Source: Branchiostoma lanceolatum (Eukaryota; Chordata; Leptocardii; Amphioxiformes; Branchiostomatidae). From it: a stretch of 64,000 bases of DNA. The notes under the pieces were generated by a model. The model was not told the origin of the DNA, searched no databases, and was given only the letters and a program-made list of their open reading frames with translations. The translations under genes were made by a program, and so were the position numbers. The stretch covers positions 2,772,883 to 2,836,882 of the forward strand of contig NC_089732.1 of NCBI RefSeq assembly GCF_035083965.1, given 5' to 3'. Positions 1 to 11,300 of the stretch are shown here, one piece after another. The stretch's first letter is position 1, and every line of letters begins with the position of its first letter.

Positions 1-167
1 TTTCTAAGAGAACATTCAGATTTGAAAACTTTCAAGATGGTGTCTGGATCTAGGTAAATATGGATTCGAAGCTGACATTCAAAACTTATATTTTGCAATG
101 GATAATTTAGCAACTAGCATCAGTTCATTCTTAATTTTGATCTTCTTGCGTCTTGACTTTCTCTCAG

Positions 168-3100
168 AGAAGCGGACGTACAACGGCCTGCCCGACTTCA
201 TGACCAGAGTGGCCCGAGAGGAGCTGGGCAAACTGGACGACAGCATCACGGAGTGTAACGTTATCTACCTACCACAGGTCAGCTTTCAAAATTCAAGATG
301 GCGCTATAGCTCAAACTGGTAGCAACCTCACAGTTGAGCTCCTGGTTCCTATTAGTTGGTAACTGGGAGTACCCTGTTTAGTGCTGGGTCAGGACATCTC
401 GATTGGGGCTGCACACGTATTTTGGAAGGAGCGTCAAAAGGGGTCTCAATTTGTTAGAGGAGATGCCTTGAGCATGTTAAAGGGGAAGGGCTAGCAACCC
501 CTCCCTGTAAAATATATATCCTGCTTCTGAAACAACAAGGAAATTGCTGCCCTATGTGACTCTAGATGAAACAAATGAATGAAGGAAGGAAGGAACGAAC
601 AAACTTTATTGCTGGATCGCTCGTGGAATTTGTGGAGAGCACTGTCAGTGATCTGTTAATTTCCCTTCAGCTGGGTTACCTGCTGGCCATCCCGTGTACA
701 TCACAGATCAAGGAGGAGGAGAACTTTCACATGCCTGGTCTGGAATTTGTGGTGAGGACATACATGTACAGACTTTAGAATACCAGAAATTCAGAAATCT
801 AAAGCTGTCACGTGCTACATGTATATCTAGCTCATATGATACATGTGTGAAATTTAAAGAAATTTGAAGCAGCGAACTCTAATATCATTGAATTTTAGTT
901 GTGTTCTATAATAAGATTTTTGAAGACTTTTTATAGTTTAATACCCAATATTTATTGCAGTTCCTGTCTAATGGCATGGTCCACTACAAAAGTGCCAGTA
1001 CAAGAGGTATGTGGATTAGGCATATGGATCATAGTTACTCTCCAATGTTTAAAATAATTGTCTCTCAACAATTCTTTTTCTTACAAAGCCATCAGGCCAC
1101 AGTCAAGATTGTTAGTAAGTCATTTGATTAGTATATTTACAATATAATTAACTAGCAAAGATAGACCTTTTTTCTCTAATTTCGAAAAAGAAAAAATAGT
1201 GAAGATTTGATTTAATTTTTTAATTATAAAACCTTTCAGAATTGGATGCTCTTCTTGGAGACACACAGTGTGAGATTACAGGTAATTTCAATGTCATACA
1301 ACACAATAAATCTACATGATTGTACAAACTGTACGGTATTTAAGTTTCAGTTACTATTAAAAGATGTGTTGTTTCAGTTTTAGAATTTGAATGGACACTG
1401 AGTTTGACTGTTGGATAGTATCTTAAAATACACTTCAAGATTCTGTTATATCTTTGTTTCTCTTTTAACCAATTCATATTAACTTTGGAATCTATTATAT
1501 ATATATAGTAATAAAAATATTCTTATACATGTGCTTTTTTTCTGTAGAAAATACATTGTACGGGACCAGCACCTGGCCTGAGCACATTATGGGATACATG
1601 ATCAAAGTGGGTAGCCTCAAACTTCACTGACATATCAATGACACTGTTGTTCCTCAGACCATGAGACCAGCATCATGCACAAACTACAGAACACCATCCT
1701 GGACCATGCTGCTGTACTGTTGGACGTTATGGAGTGTGTGGCAGAGATGGACTGGTTAGTGTTCTTCAAATACAGTCAAACAGTCAAACTTGTTGTCTGA
1801 GCAACAATTCAAGACTGTGGAAAATGGTTGCTAAGGTGGTTGCTCATTGCTTAGGACAGAGCAGGTTTGAACTTTAAACTATTTAAAAATGGACGAGGCT
1901 ATTTAAAAGTGGTACAGCCTATGCCAATTAGTTTCCTACGCCATGCGGTTGCCTGACCAAGTTTGACTGTATTAGAACTTCTTTCACCTAGTTACTACTC
2001 CAGGTGACTGTGGTATATTGTAATCATGTTAGGTTTTCGCTGTCCCAAGAATATCTCTATATAGCTTAAATTTTTTTCTGTCCTACTCCCTGTCCTGTCC
2101 CATTCACAATTAAATAAGACTACCTTTCTTATTCCCCAGCTTGATTGCATTTGCATCCGTTGCCAAGGACAACAATTATGTGCGTCCAGAGTTAACCAAG
2201 GAGAGTGGCATCAGGATTGTTGGAGGCAGGTATGTTTGAAATTTCGTATCATTATAGTAACTTTATTCGAAAGAGTACAGTAGGTGTGCTTGGCTTAACA
2301 CGTGAGCTGTCGCGAAGCCGCATTGCACTACTATCTAACAAAAAAGCTCCATTCTTCGTCCTTAGTCTGAGGTTCGACTGCTTTAGTTTTACCTACCTTT
2401 ACATTAGTGTGACAGTCTTGTATCAACCACTGGTTTCTGCATCTGCAGTTGTAGAAACGTCTTGTAGCTGCATTTAATATATCTTTATCTTCCTCCTCTT
2501 TGCCTTGCATCTCGCGAGCTCCCTTAGCTCCTGGAGTTTCTTTTCTCACCTTGTATACCTGCAGTCTTTTTTCATGTTACACTGACCCATATTTTCAGGC
2601 ACCCCCTGCAGGAGATGTGTGTTAGCCCGTTTGTTCCCAACAGCACCGCCCTGGGAGGGAGCGGCCACCGGCTCAGCGTCCTGACGGGCCCCAACGCCAG
2701 CGGCAAGAGCGTCTACCTCAAACAAGTTGGCCTGGTCGTGTTCCTGGCTCAGGTGGGCATGACTAAAACTTGAACATTTACAGGAACTATGCAAAATCAT
2801 TATTTCTCTATAGAGAGAGAGCCTCAGAGGTCGTGGTAGACCAAAGAAATCCTGGATTGAGTGTGTTAAGAAGGACATTACAGAGTGCAGCCTCACCAAC
2901 GTGGACCCGCTGGATAGAGCCGCTTGGAGGCGCTGTGTGAAGACAGCAGTATAATCTAATACTGGATAATGCTAATAGAAAACATGTTTAAGTACATAGA
3001 CAGCTTGTTTATTGTGAAGTGAGATTACTATATAACTCAGAACAAGCACACATTTTAACTAGAAATTTGTTGAAATATAGGCTCTGGCACAGTTGTCTGA

Positions 3101-6100
3101 GATGCTAGCCCACTAGAGGCTGAATTCTTGGCCTGGTAGTTTAGGCTGAGCCAGGCCCTGGAGGAATCATGGAAAATTGCAGCTTACACACCTCTTTCCT
3201 GTGATTTGGTGGCCCACCAGGGCAAAATTGTACCAGTGGTCTCTGTTCTTTTAGCCAATTTGGACCATATGGGCCAACAGGCCAGCCTGATTGTCCCAAA
3301 TTGGCAAGAGTGTTTAACTGAAACAGGTGGGTCTGTTCGTGTTCCTTGCTCAGTTGGGAAGTTTTGTGCCGGCGGAGTCTGCCACCATTGGCGTCGTGGA
3401 CAGGATCTTCACCCGGATCCACACCAGGGAGTCGGTGTCCGTGGGGCTGTCCACCTTCATGATAGACCTCAACCAGGTTAGCCTGCTCATTCATTTACTC
3501 TCACTCACTCACTCACTCACTCACTCACTCACTCACTCACTCACTCACTCACTCACTTACTCACTCACTCACTCTAGTAAGTGAAGTCTATTATATTATT
3601 TGATATCAGTTTGTCAAACATTTCATCAAGCAATGATAAAATGTAGTAACATCTTATGCTGTTTTCATTTTCAAATACCACTGTCTTTAAAGTCAAGTTG
3701 AACATGAATGGAGATACATGAAACTCAATTTTGTTGATGCTGACATACATGAAACGTTGTCCATTGCAGGTGTCTGTTGCTCTGCGCTGCACTACAGCCC
3801 AGTCTTTGGTGCTTTTTGATGAGTTCGGCAAGGGCACTGCAACTGTAAGTTGATCAAACTGACTTACACTAACTTTTTAACTGAGATCACTGTTACTGTA
3901 ACTGGCTCTATTGTAACTGCCAAAGATGTCCTTCTGACTTACAGAGAATTAAAAAATCTTGGTGTAGGTAATGGTAAATGTGTTTAATATAATAGGTTTG
4001 GTAATATAATGTGTTTGTAATTAGTATGACTACAGGAAGACTAGTGTTACATACAGTCAAACCTGTCCATAGCGGTCACGCAAGGGACCGACAAAAAGTG
4101 ACCACTATGCCCAGGTGGTCGCTATGCAAAAGTAACCGCCAAGACAGGTTTGACTGTATATACTCAATATTGGACATCTGTCCAATAAACAAGTAAAAAT
4201 GGATTGAATGTACAATGTACCTCTCTGATCTTGTAGGTAGATGGCATATCACTGATGACAGCAAGTCTGGGTCATCTGCTGTCCCGCGGTGCAGCCTGTC
4301 CCCTCACGATTGTCTCCACGCACTTCCACGGACTAGTCAAACAGAACCTGCTACCCCCTTCACACCATCTCACATATCAGGTTAGTCAAACAGAACCTGC
4401 TACCCCCTTCACACTATCTCACATATCAGGTTAGTCAAACAGAGCCTGCTGCCCCCTTCACACTATCTCACATATCAGGTTAGCAGACTATAGAACCTCA
4501 CCCTTTTTTTGTTTTTATATTATTATTATAGAGAAGAACATATTTCCAAAAGTATGATTATGAAGGTTTGAGACATCCAAGTTAACATTATTTCAAGACA
4601 ATTCAATCTCTACAACTAAAATTCGGAGGTTACCTCTGGACGTTCCAAGTGACATCCATCGCTCTTCTTCAGCGTCAGAATGAACTGGCAGAAGAGGTCA
4701 ATATTAGTTCATCTAGGTAGAAAAACGCTGATCAGTTCCAAAAGTGTTGTCTTTTTCTATACTTTTATTTACTAATAGGCCATCCTATCTAGAGACACCT
4801 CAATTCACATGGAAGACCTAAGAGGGCCATGGCAGATGGACTGGTGTGGTCGGAAGTTGTGCATGGACATCCACTATAAGCAGTTAACCTGTTATGGCTC
4901 CTATCAACATTGTTTTCATTGATATATTATTTTAAAATCTTGTCCACTTGTGATTAGCATGTTTTTTTTAATCCAGGAAACATCAAATTAAAAAAAATTG
5001 GTATCATGACTTTTGGAACCTGACTGTTCCAGATGATGGAGACGATCCAGGACGGGGAGCAGCTGGTGTTCCTGTACCAGCTGGTAGAGGGCGTTGCTGA
5101 GAGCAGCTACGCCTGCACCATCGCCGCTCAGGTTGGCCTGCCCAGTGAACTCATATCCAGGGGAGCAGAGGTGCGCAATTGACTGATCCAGAAGGACATT
5201 TTTATGCCAGGGCTCAAAATAGTGGGTGTATGTGCACCCGTGTGCACCCAAAATTGGAGCTGTGCACCTAATTTTTTACTGTGGGTGCACCAGTGCACCT
5301 AGATATTTTTGTAGGCTGTAGGATAAGGGTATTATTGTACACTAGTATATAGAATATTCTACCAGAAAAGTAATATAACCTTTTGTTGTACTATATTTAA
5401 TGTATCACTTGTTTGAAATTATAAGGTTAATCAAAGAGCGTTAAACATTGTAATTATGTTTTGCTGACATACTACTTTATTCTATGTGGTGCACCCAAAA
5501 TTCTTACTGTGCAACAAATTTTTTGGCTTGGGTGCACCAGTGCACCTATTTCCAAGAATGAATTTCGAGCCCTGTATGCAATATACAGTCTGCATCCATA
5601 GAGACTGTACTCACATGTATGGTGATTGCAATACATGTAGCTGTATGTACATGTACACAATGTAGGTGTATGTAGTCTGCAACATGGAATGCAGTTTGCA
5701 TATACCGGTAGGTGTATGCAGTCTGCACACAGTGAATGCAATATGCATATACATTAGGTGAATGCAGTCTGTTAGGTACGTTGTATTTGCATATAGCATT
5801 TACCTGTATCAGATGGAAAACACACAGACGTCACCAAATGCACAAACCTGCATTTCCCCCTGTGATATGCTGGGATGATTTGAAAGCTTTGGATGATATC
5901 TGTTAAACTTTGACTGTCCTTAATGTCCTATATGTAGGTATCAGAGTTGATCAGAACGAACCAACCTGTGCATCGTGTAGACACGGCCAGTACAGAGACT
6001 CAGTACCAGAGGTGGGTCCATTGTTCTTTCTCAGGCATTCAAGTTTTACATCAGATGATATTCATACATTGACACTTTCATTCGTTCATTCAAACCTTAA

Positions 6101-6569
6101 AGTTTCTAGTGCCTAGTGGCGCAAAGGGCAGCAAATTTCTCTGCTGTTTTAGTAGTAGGCTATATCTTTACAGGTTCCTAGCCCTTCTCCATTAACATGC
6201 TTTAGGCGACGCCTTAAAACATGAGACCCCCATTTTATGTCCCTTCTGAAAGACGGGTGCAGATCCAACCGAAATGTCCCCAAGCCAGAATTGAACCAGG
6301 GTTACAAAGTTGAACCAGGAGCTCAACTGTGATGCTACTACCAGTTTGAGCTACAGGGACACCCCTACCATACATACACAATAAGGAATATCGGTATTGT
6401 TTTTTGAGGGTAGGGAAATGATAATCTGAATATTAGGTATACTTGTCCTACGTTTCTCCTTAGGTGCTCAGAGGTTGTTGAGGAGTTCTTGACCTTGGAC
6501 TTGGAGAAGAGGGATCTTGTAGACTTCCTCAAGAAATTTGTCAGTCCGAAAAGCCAAGGAATGAGCTGA
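168..6569 (+). CDS. MSH5: MSH5, MutS homologue 5 (3' part; 5' end outside window)
   Basis: MSH5 pairs with MSH4 in a nuclear clamp that stabilises meiotic recombination intermediates. The coding exons read here are 168-277, 671-751, 961-1006, 1240-1281, 1658-1754, 2140-2229, 2599-2752, 3354-3476, 3770-3844, 4237-4380, 5033-5170, 5938-6011 and 6464-6569, and all junctions keep frame. They give about 425 residues, roughly the C-terminal half of the family's usual length of about 830. The Walker A motif TGPNASGKS is in the 2599-2752 exon. [13 protein letters not shown]-type and STFMIDLNQ motifs follow in the next exon, and the Walker B segment [11 protein letters not shown] is at 3770-3844. The protein ends SPKSQGMS. 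The first visible exon starts in phase 1, so upstream exons exist. Two of the introns and the 3' end carry exon-edge duplications. The assignment to MSH5 rather than another MutS rests on the whole C-terminal pattern and is firm. Confidence 0.95.
298..612 (+). mobile_element. tRNA-derived SINE, family A, in an MSH5 intron
   Basis: The 5' part contains a pol III A-box-like stretch (TAGCTCAAACTGGTAGCA) followed by a weak B-box (GGTTCCTATTAG). The body (GGGCTGCACACGTATTT) is shared with 56060-56240 (+) and, in reverse, with 6112-6362 and 61915-62145. A shared 3' segment reads AACAACAAGGAAATTGCTGC. Head, body and tail of one family recur at four places, which supports a dispersed SINE. Confidence 0.75.
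1772..1970. mobile_element. Short inverted-repeat element with ACAGTCAAAC ends
   Basis: The left end reads TACAGTCAAACAGTCAAAC and the right end is its imperfect complement, AAGTTTGACTGTA. A related element is at 4053-4160 and a half copy lies near 17470. It sits in an MSH5 intron. Confidence 0.55.
2832..2954 (+). mobile_element. Non-LTR retrotransposon 3' remnant (C-terminal tail of the RT protein)
   Basis: An open stretch in the MSH5 intron encodes [15 protein letters not shown], continues through a [11 protein letters not shown] motif and ends at a stop. The pattern G-R-P-x-x-x-W followed by DRAAWR is the usual extreme C-terminus of several LINE reverse-transcriptase proteins. No RT core is present, so this is a 5'-truncated remnant. 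Confidence 0.7.
3489..3578. repeat. (TCAC)n microsatellite
   Basis: About twenty tandem TCAC units, with an occasional TTAC, start just after the donor of the MSH5 exon ending at 3476. Confidence 0.95.
4053..4160. mobile_element. MITE-like element with CAGTCAAACCTGTC inverted ends
   Basis: The ends ACAGTCAAACCTGTC and GACAGGTTTGACTGT are inverted copies. The interior holds a second complementary pair around GGTCGCTATG and CATAGCGGTC, so the whole element can fold. It lies in an MSH5 intron. Confidence 0.7.
4333..4479 (+). repeat. Three 49-bp tandem copies of an exon end with its donor (MSH5)
   Basis: The unit runs from TAGTCAAACAGA to CACATATCAGG. The first copy is the true 3' end of the exon ending at 4380. 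Two further copies (4382-4430 and 4431-4479) lie in the intron, each with the same CATATCAG|GTTAG donor context. The unit is not a multiple of three, so use of a later donor would shift the frame. Confidence 0.95.
5208..5574. mobile_element. MITE with CAGGGCTC ends and TATGC target duplication
   Basis: The left end is CAGGGCTCAAAAT and the right end is ATTTCGAGCCCTG. Both are flanked by TATGC (5203-5207 and 5575-5579). The inside has two copies of a TGGGTGCACCAGTGCACCTA segment. It lies in an MSH5 intron; no coding capacity is visible. Confidence 0.75.
5575..5775. repeat. Degenerate minisatellite (TGCAGTCTGCA units)
   Basis: Loose tandem repeats of about 55 bases carry ATGCAGTCTGCA and TGCATATAC motifs, directly after the CAGGGCTC element. 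Confidence 0.6.
6112..6362 (-). mobile_element. tRNA-derived SINE, family A (reverse orientation)
   Basis: On the minus strand this shows the A-box-like TAGCTCAAACTGGTAGTAGC, a GGTTCAACTTTG/GGTTCAATTC B-box region, the shared body and the AACAGCAGAGAAATTTGCTG tail. It is the most complete copy of the family also seen at 298-612. Confidence 0.8.
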
Positions 6570-6630
6570 GCCACAACACCTGTATGTTGCACTGTTGTTA
6601 TTTTGTTTTGTTGCTCTTGGAGTTGACATG

Positions 6631-6636
6631 AATAAA
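6631..6636 (+). promoter_or_regulatory. MSH5 polyadenylation signal (AATAAA)
   Basis: An AATAAA hexamer lies about 60 bases after the MSH5 stop codon and is the likely primary polyadenylation signal. A second AATAAA at 6798-6803 lies in the duplicated copy of the same 3' end. Confidence 0.55.
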
Positions 6637-6712
6637 ATGCACTAGCTTAAAAAGCAACCTGATCACATCCAGTGACAGTCAAAGTAAAAAAAAGGTAAAG
6701 CAGCCATCTTAG

Positions 6713-6820
6713 AAACCAAGGAATGAGCTGAGTCACAACACCTGTATGTTGCACTGTTGCAATTTCGTTTTGTTGCTCTGTAAGTTGACATGAACAAAAT
6801 AAATGTACTAACTCAAAGCA
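6713..6820 (+). repeat. Duplicate of the MSH5 terminal exon 3' end
   Basis: This block repeats 6551-6650 with a 162-base offset. It carries the last few codons, the stop codon and the polyadenylation region, including its own AATAAA at 6798-6803. Identity is high but imperfect, for example gccaca against gtcaca after the stop. Confidence 0.85.
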
Positions 6821-8322
6821 GCCTCGGCAGTCATGTCATGATAATTCACTATGGGAAATCTCAGTGTTCCTAGCAACTGTTAGTAACCAAGTGTTAGCAT
6901 TGGATAGCAAGCAAAACGATTGAGCCAGTGGTTACTACGGAGGATGGTACCCAGGCCAAGCATTGGTGACTGTTTGAATGTAAATATTTAATGTTCTGTG
7001 AAAGAGACTATTGGTAAGCTGGTTAGAACAGCCGTCACATACAGGGCACAGTTTGCGTAGAAATGTCATTCAACTGAACTCAATTTTCCTCTTTATTTTA
7101 CTTTAAGTGGTAAAGACTATAACATACAATTGGCTACAAGCATCGTCCGTCTTTTTTTAACACTGATGTCAGAAAAACACTGTCAAGATACAAACATTTG
7201 TAATGCACCAAATGCGGTGCACGGTTGTGTTACCAAACCTTATAAGCTATACATGGTATGAAAAACATCAATTTAAAGCACAAGTCTGTTTATCCTAAAT
7301 TCCTAATGCAACCGATATAGTCCTAAACATTTTGTATTATATAGGCTTTATACCTATGGTTATAATCCTATATGATAGCTCTAATATACAAATTCTAGTT
7401 TCAAGTTAATATCCATGAAATGTACACTTCTTTTGAAAATAAAACTCTATTTCAAAATCTCTATACAAACATTTCTACTTAACTGGTCTTTAAACATTAT
7501 CAATTAAGGTATTTTTTGCTGTAGTGTAATACAATCTTCTAAGCATTTCTTCTTAGAGCAAAAAAAATGCTTTCTAGACTACACTATTGCAGACTGTGAT
7601 CAAGGACATTATAAAGGATGTCCTTTCTGGGATCAAGCCTCTAGCAAGCTTGAAGTGAAGTCAATGACATGTTGATTGTTGAATATTCAGTATGCTAAAC
7701 ATTTCATCAAGCAATAATAAAAGAAAGCTATAATAGTATTCGTAATATGGCTTTTTTCCACCACACAAAAAATCCCCTGTCCAAATGACATTTCTTTTCT
7801 GTAGTATCATTATGATAGAATTATTCCATTTTCAAAGCATAATTATCTATACTGAAGAATAAGAACTTTTTAATGATTATATATAATTCTGTTATATTAT
7901 TTGCTGTGAGTTTTCTCGAACTTGCTGTATCATATTTATTACCTTGTACCATGATAGACTTTTGGTACAATTCAATTTCAAAAGCTACTGATTATATATA
8001 ACGTTACCAATATTATCATTTTGCTGGTATCTCAAAGTCATGTCTTAAAGACACTAAATGAGAAGAAAAGAAGCTACAAGACCTGAGACTAGGACAGTGC
8101 GCTGTCTTACTTTCAAATGACGAGTGGTCATGCTTCAAATTACTATGTCCTACAAAGTCCCTCCCATCGCAGAAACCGGAAAAACATCTCACTTCATACC
8201 TCTGACATAAAAGTTAGATATTTTTCTTTCAGATTTAAGTTTCGTCACTATCTTTGGTTTATATTCAAACTTTTGTAGCAGTACTGCAGTTACAAACAAA
8301 TGTACATACATGTAGGTGTCAT
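6821..8322. other. Intergenic region between convergent genes
   Basis: About 1.5 kb of A+T-rich sequence separates the 3' ends of MSH5 and the MyTH4-FERM gene. It includes the presumed 3' UTR of the latter; a minus-strand AATAAA at 7935-7940 could be its polyadenylation signal. No ORF or recognisable repeat family stands out. Confidence 0.6.
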
Positions 8323-11300
8323 TCATGTTCTTAAACTTTCAGTTGGTTGTGGTTCGTCCTTGTCAAATAGTCGAGTGGGGAGTTTTACCACCTCTCTCAC
8401 ACCAGATGCAATACCCCACAAGGCTGTCAGGGGGAGCTGCAGGAGCCAAGTCAAGCCACCTGCGTTGTTCTGGTCGGGGGGCGGTCGGGGACGTTTGGCC
8501 TTTTTAGCTTCTGCAAAACAAGACAAAACTTCCTTAACACATGTGGAAAGTTGTCCTAATTTGTGTGAAAAAAACATCATTGAAGAGGTTAGTACATTTT
8601 AAGTGGTGTGGCTAAAAGAACTAGAAGGAAACATTACTAACTGCATGTAAGTGTGTTACTTCAAAATCTATTTCCAAGTCAAAGGCATACACAATTTCAA
8701 AATGGATGCTGAGCGAATTAAGATTGTGTAAAGATACAATGTACTAGCTACTTGTGAGCATTCTGACACATTTACACATTCAATTAGTTTACCATTTGAC
8801 TTAGTCTTTTTAATATAGTCTTTTAGTCATTTTGAAATGAAAATACAAATGTAGTTGCATACTGGAGATAAATAAAGTAACAGGACATTATAAATAAAAC
8901 AACACAAAACTGATGTTCAACTTGGTAACCAGAAAGTCTCTTTTAAGAAAGCTTGAATGTATAAGTCTTACCCATCAAGGCATCGAGTTCCTTGCTGTAT
9001 TCGTTTTTCCCAAGGAACAAGGAGACCAGTTCACGTAGCTTCTCAGCATCTGGCATCTCAAACATAAACTCTCCACCATCCTCCGTTTGGACCATCACAT
9101 AAACCCCTCCTCTGTAAGGTGCAAGTAAACATGGTGACCCGTCATGTTGACATTAACTGACATATGGTTCAGAGGGTTCTCACTGTGATTTTTTCACAGC
9201 ATAGGGGTCTGACTGAGGTACAGAAGGCCAACTTTGCGCGGCGCTTTAGAGGTTTACCGAAGACATGACCACAGTAGGGTGTCCAGCATCCTCCCCCCAG
9301 ATAGTTTTGAAATTCAGAACCCCCTGAGACACTATTTCTTGCATTTTTGGGGACAAACTTTATGACTTTAATTCTAATGATAAAGCCAAATATCATTCCG
9401 GCGGAGTTATTTTTTTATACGAATGTTGTAAAATATAAGAGGATGCACCTTTCGCAGACGGCCTTGTTGATATGACGGAATTCCAGCTCCAGTAGCAGCT
9501 GCTACTTCCCGTTCTCATTACATTATGATTCAATTTTGGTAGACATTCATAAAAGGCTTCATACTTGATAATCATGCCCCGAAATTTGAGTTGTGCACTA
9601 AAGAACTTTTTTATCACCCTTGTACCAGGACTGTCTCCAGATTTGATTTTGTTCTGTCTCACTCAATGTTTAGGAACCCATGTTGTTAGTTTCCGTTGTT
9701 TAATCTGTTATTTCAAGCTTACAAAGGACATTTTCTTAAATTTCATGACAATGGGACGGGTCCAGGAGACAGCCCTGCCTTGTTCTGTACGTGAAAACAC
9801 GCACCTTTCGCAGACGGCCTTGTTGATGTGGCGGAACTCGAGCTCCAGTAGCAGCTGCTGCTTCCCGTTCTCGGCGCGCGCCTCCTTCAGCAGGAACAGG
9901 CCGCGCCAGTTCACCGCCACAATCAGGTTGTGCAGCTTCACGTCCTCACCGTCAGGCCCCGGCCCGCAGAACTTCTCTGGAGAACAAGAAGAGACATTTA
10001 AGGAAATACTGAAAATGCAGAAATGTTTGCGGCGGTTTTATGTTCACGGTTTTCGCGGTAAGCACTTCGCTGCAAACTTAAAACCACCGCAAAATATTTT
10101 TGCCCACCTACTCTCTTGTCTACTATTGTCTCAAATGCGAACTTAAAACTACTGCAAACACTTCATTTTCTCCCTACCGGAAAATTAAAACAACGCTTAC
10201 TTAAATGCATTTACAGTAGTACCCCTGGGATGACAATGAAGTACTGTAGATCTTGAATTGTTCGCGGCAGCTGTATTTTTGCATCGCTTTTACAGTGTAC
10301 ACCGTGAAATTTTGACACCTTGAAAATGTGTTTCGTGCTACAGCATAATTTCAACGGCAAACTTAAAACACACTGTTGAACTTCTTTTCCACTCCTAGAG
10401 TGTTTAGTACTGCAAATATCAAATCTCAGCAAAAATGAATGATTTTCCTAGATTTACAGTATACATTGTACCATTGCCTGCTATTTCTGACCTTTGCCCA
10501 GTGCCTTATACTGTACTCATTCAAGCATCCATTTGGAAAATGCAAAATTCACCACAGGATTTGGTATACGTCTTGCTAGTACTAGTACTAGTATAGAAAA
10601 GAAACCTTGATGATAAGGTAGACCTTGGCTTACCTGCAACAAAGAACCTGGAGAAGAGAAACGGCCATTCCACCATCGCCTGACGCACAACCTCCGCCTT
10701 TGCCTTGTCGACTGTCATCTCAGGGTCTTCTCCTAGGAACTGTAACAATAATCATAATATCATGATTACGTATCAAGAGTCGACCATACGTGTTTGCACA
10801 TGGAAGTGTACTATGCAACCAAATAAACTCTATGACTACAAACAGCCCCAAAGCATCTCTGAATGCCTATAGTAATCAAAAATCAACTTGCCTCTGATTT
10901 TTAGTCTAGTCTTATTAGTAGTGACATATAGATATACTGTATTTATACATGTATATGATTGTGTGATGTTTATATAAAATTGATTTTGCATATTTCAGTT
11001 GATCTCAACACTCAATGTTGAGCTATATGAAGGGTAAGGGGATTTATTCAGTCAGATGTGGAAAAGTTGGGTGTAACAGGGCCGTTCAGTGTAATATAAC
11101 CAGCTGCCGCTGCCACGCCGCATGCCTGCCAAGCTGGTGTGTTACTAATCTCCAAGCAGATCCACACCGGGCGCGAAAATCGTATATGCTAGCCAGAGAA
11201 GGTCCAGTCAGCCAGAGAGGGTTCATCATCTCTGGCTGACTGGACCTTCTCTGGCTAGCATATACGATTTTCGCGCCCGGTGTGGATCTGCTTGGAGATT

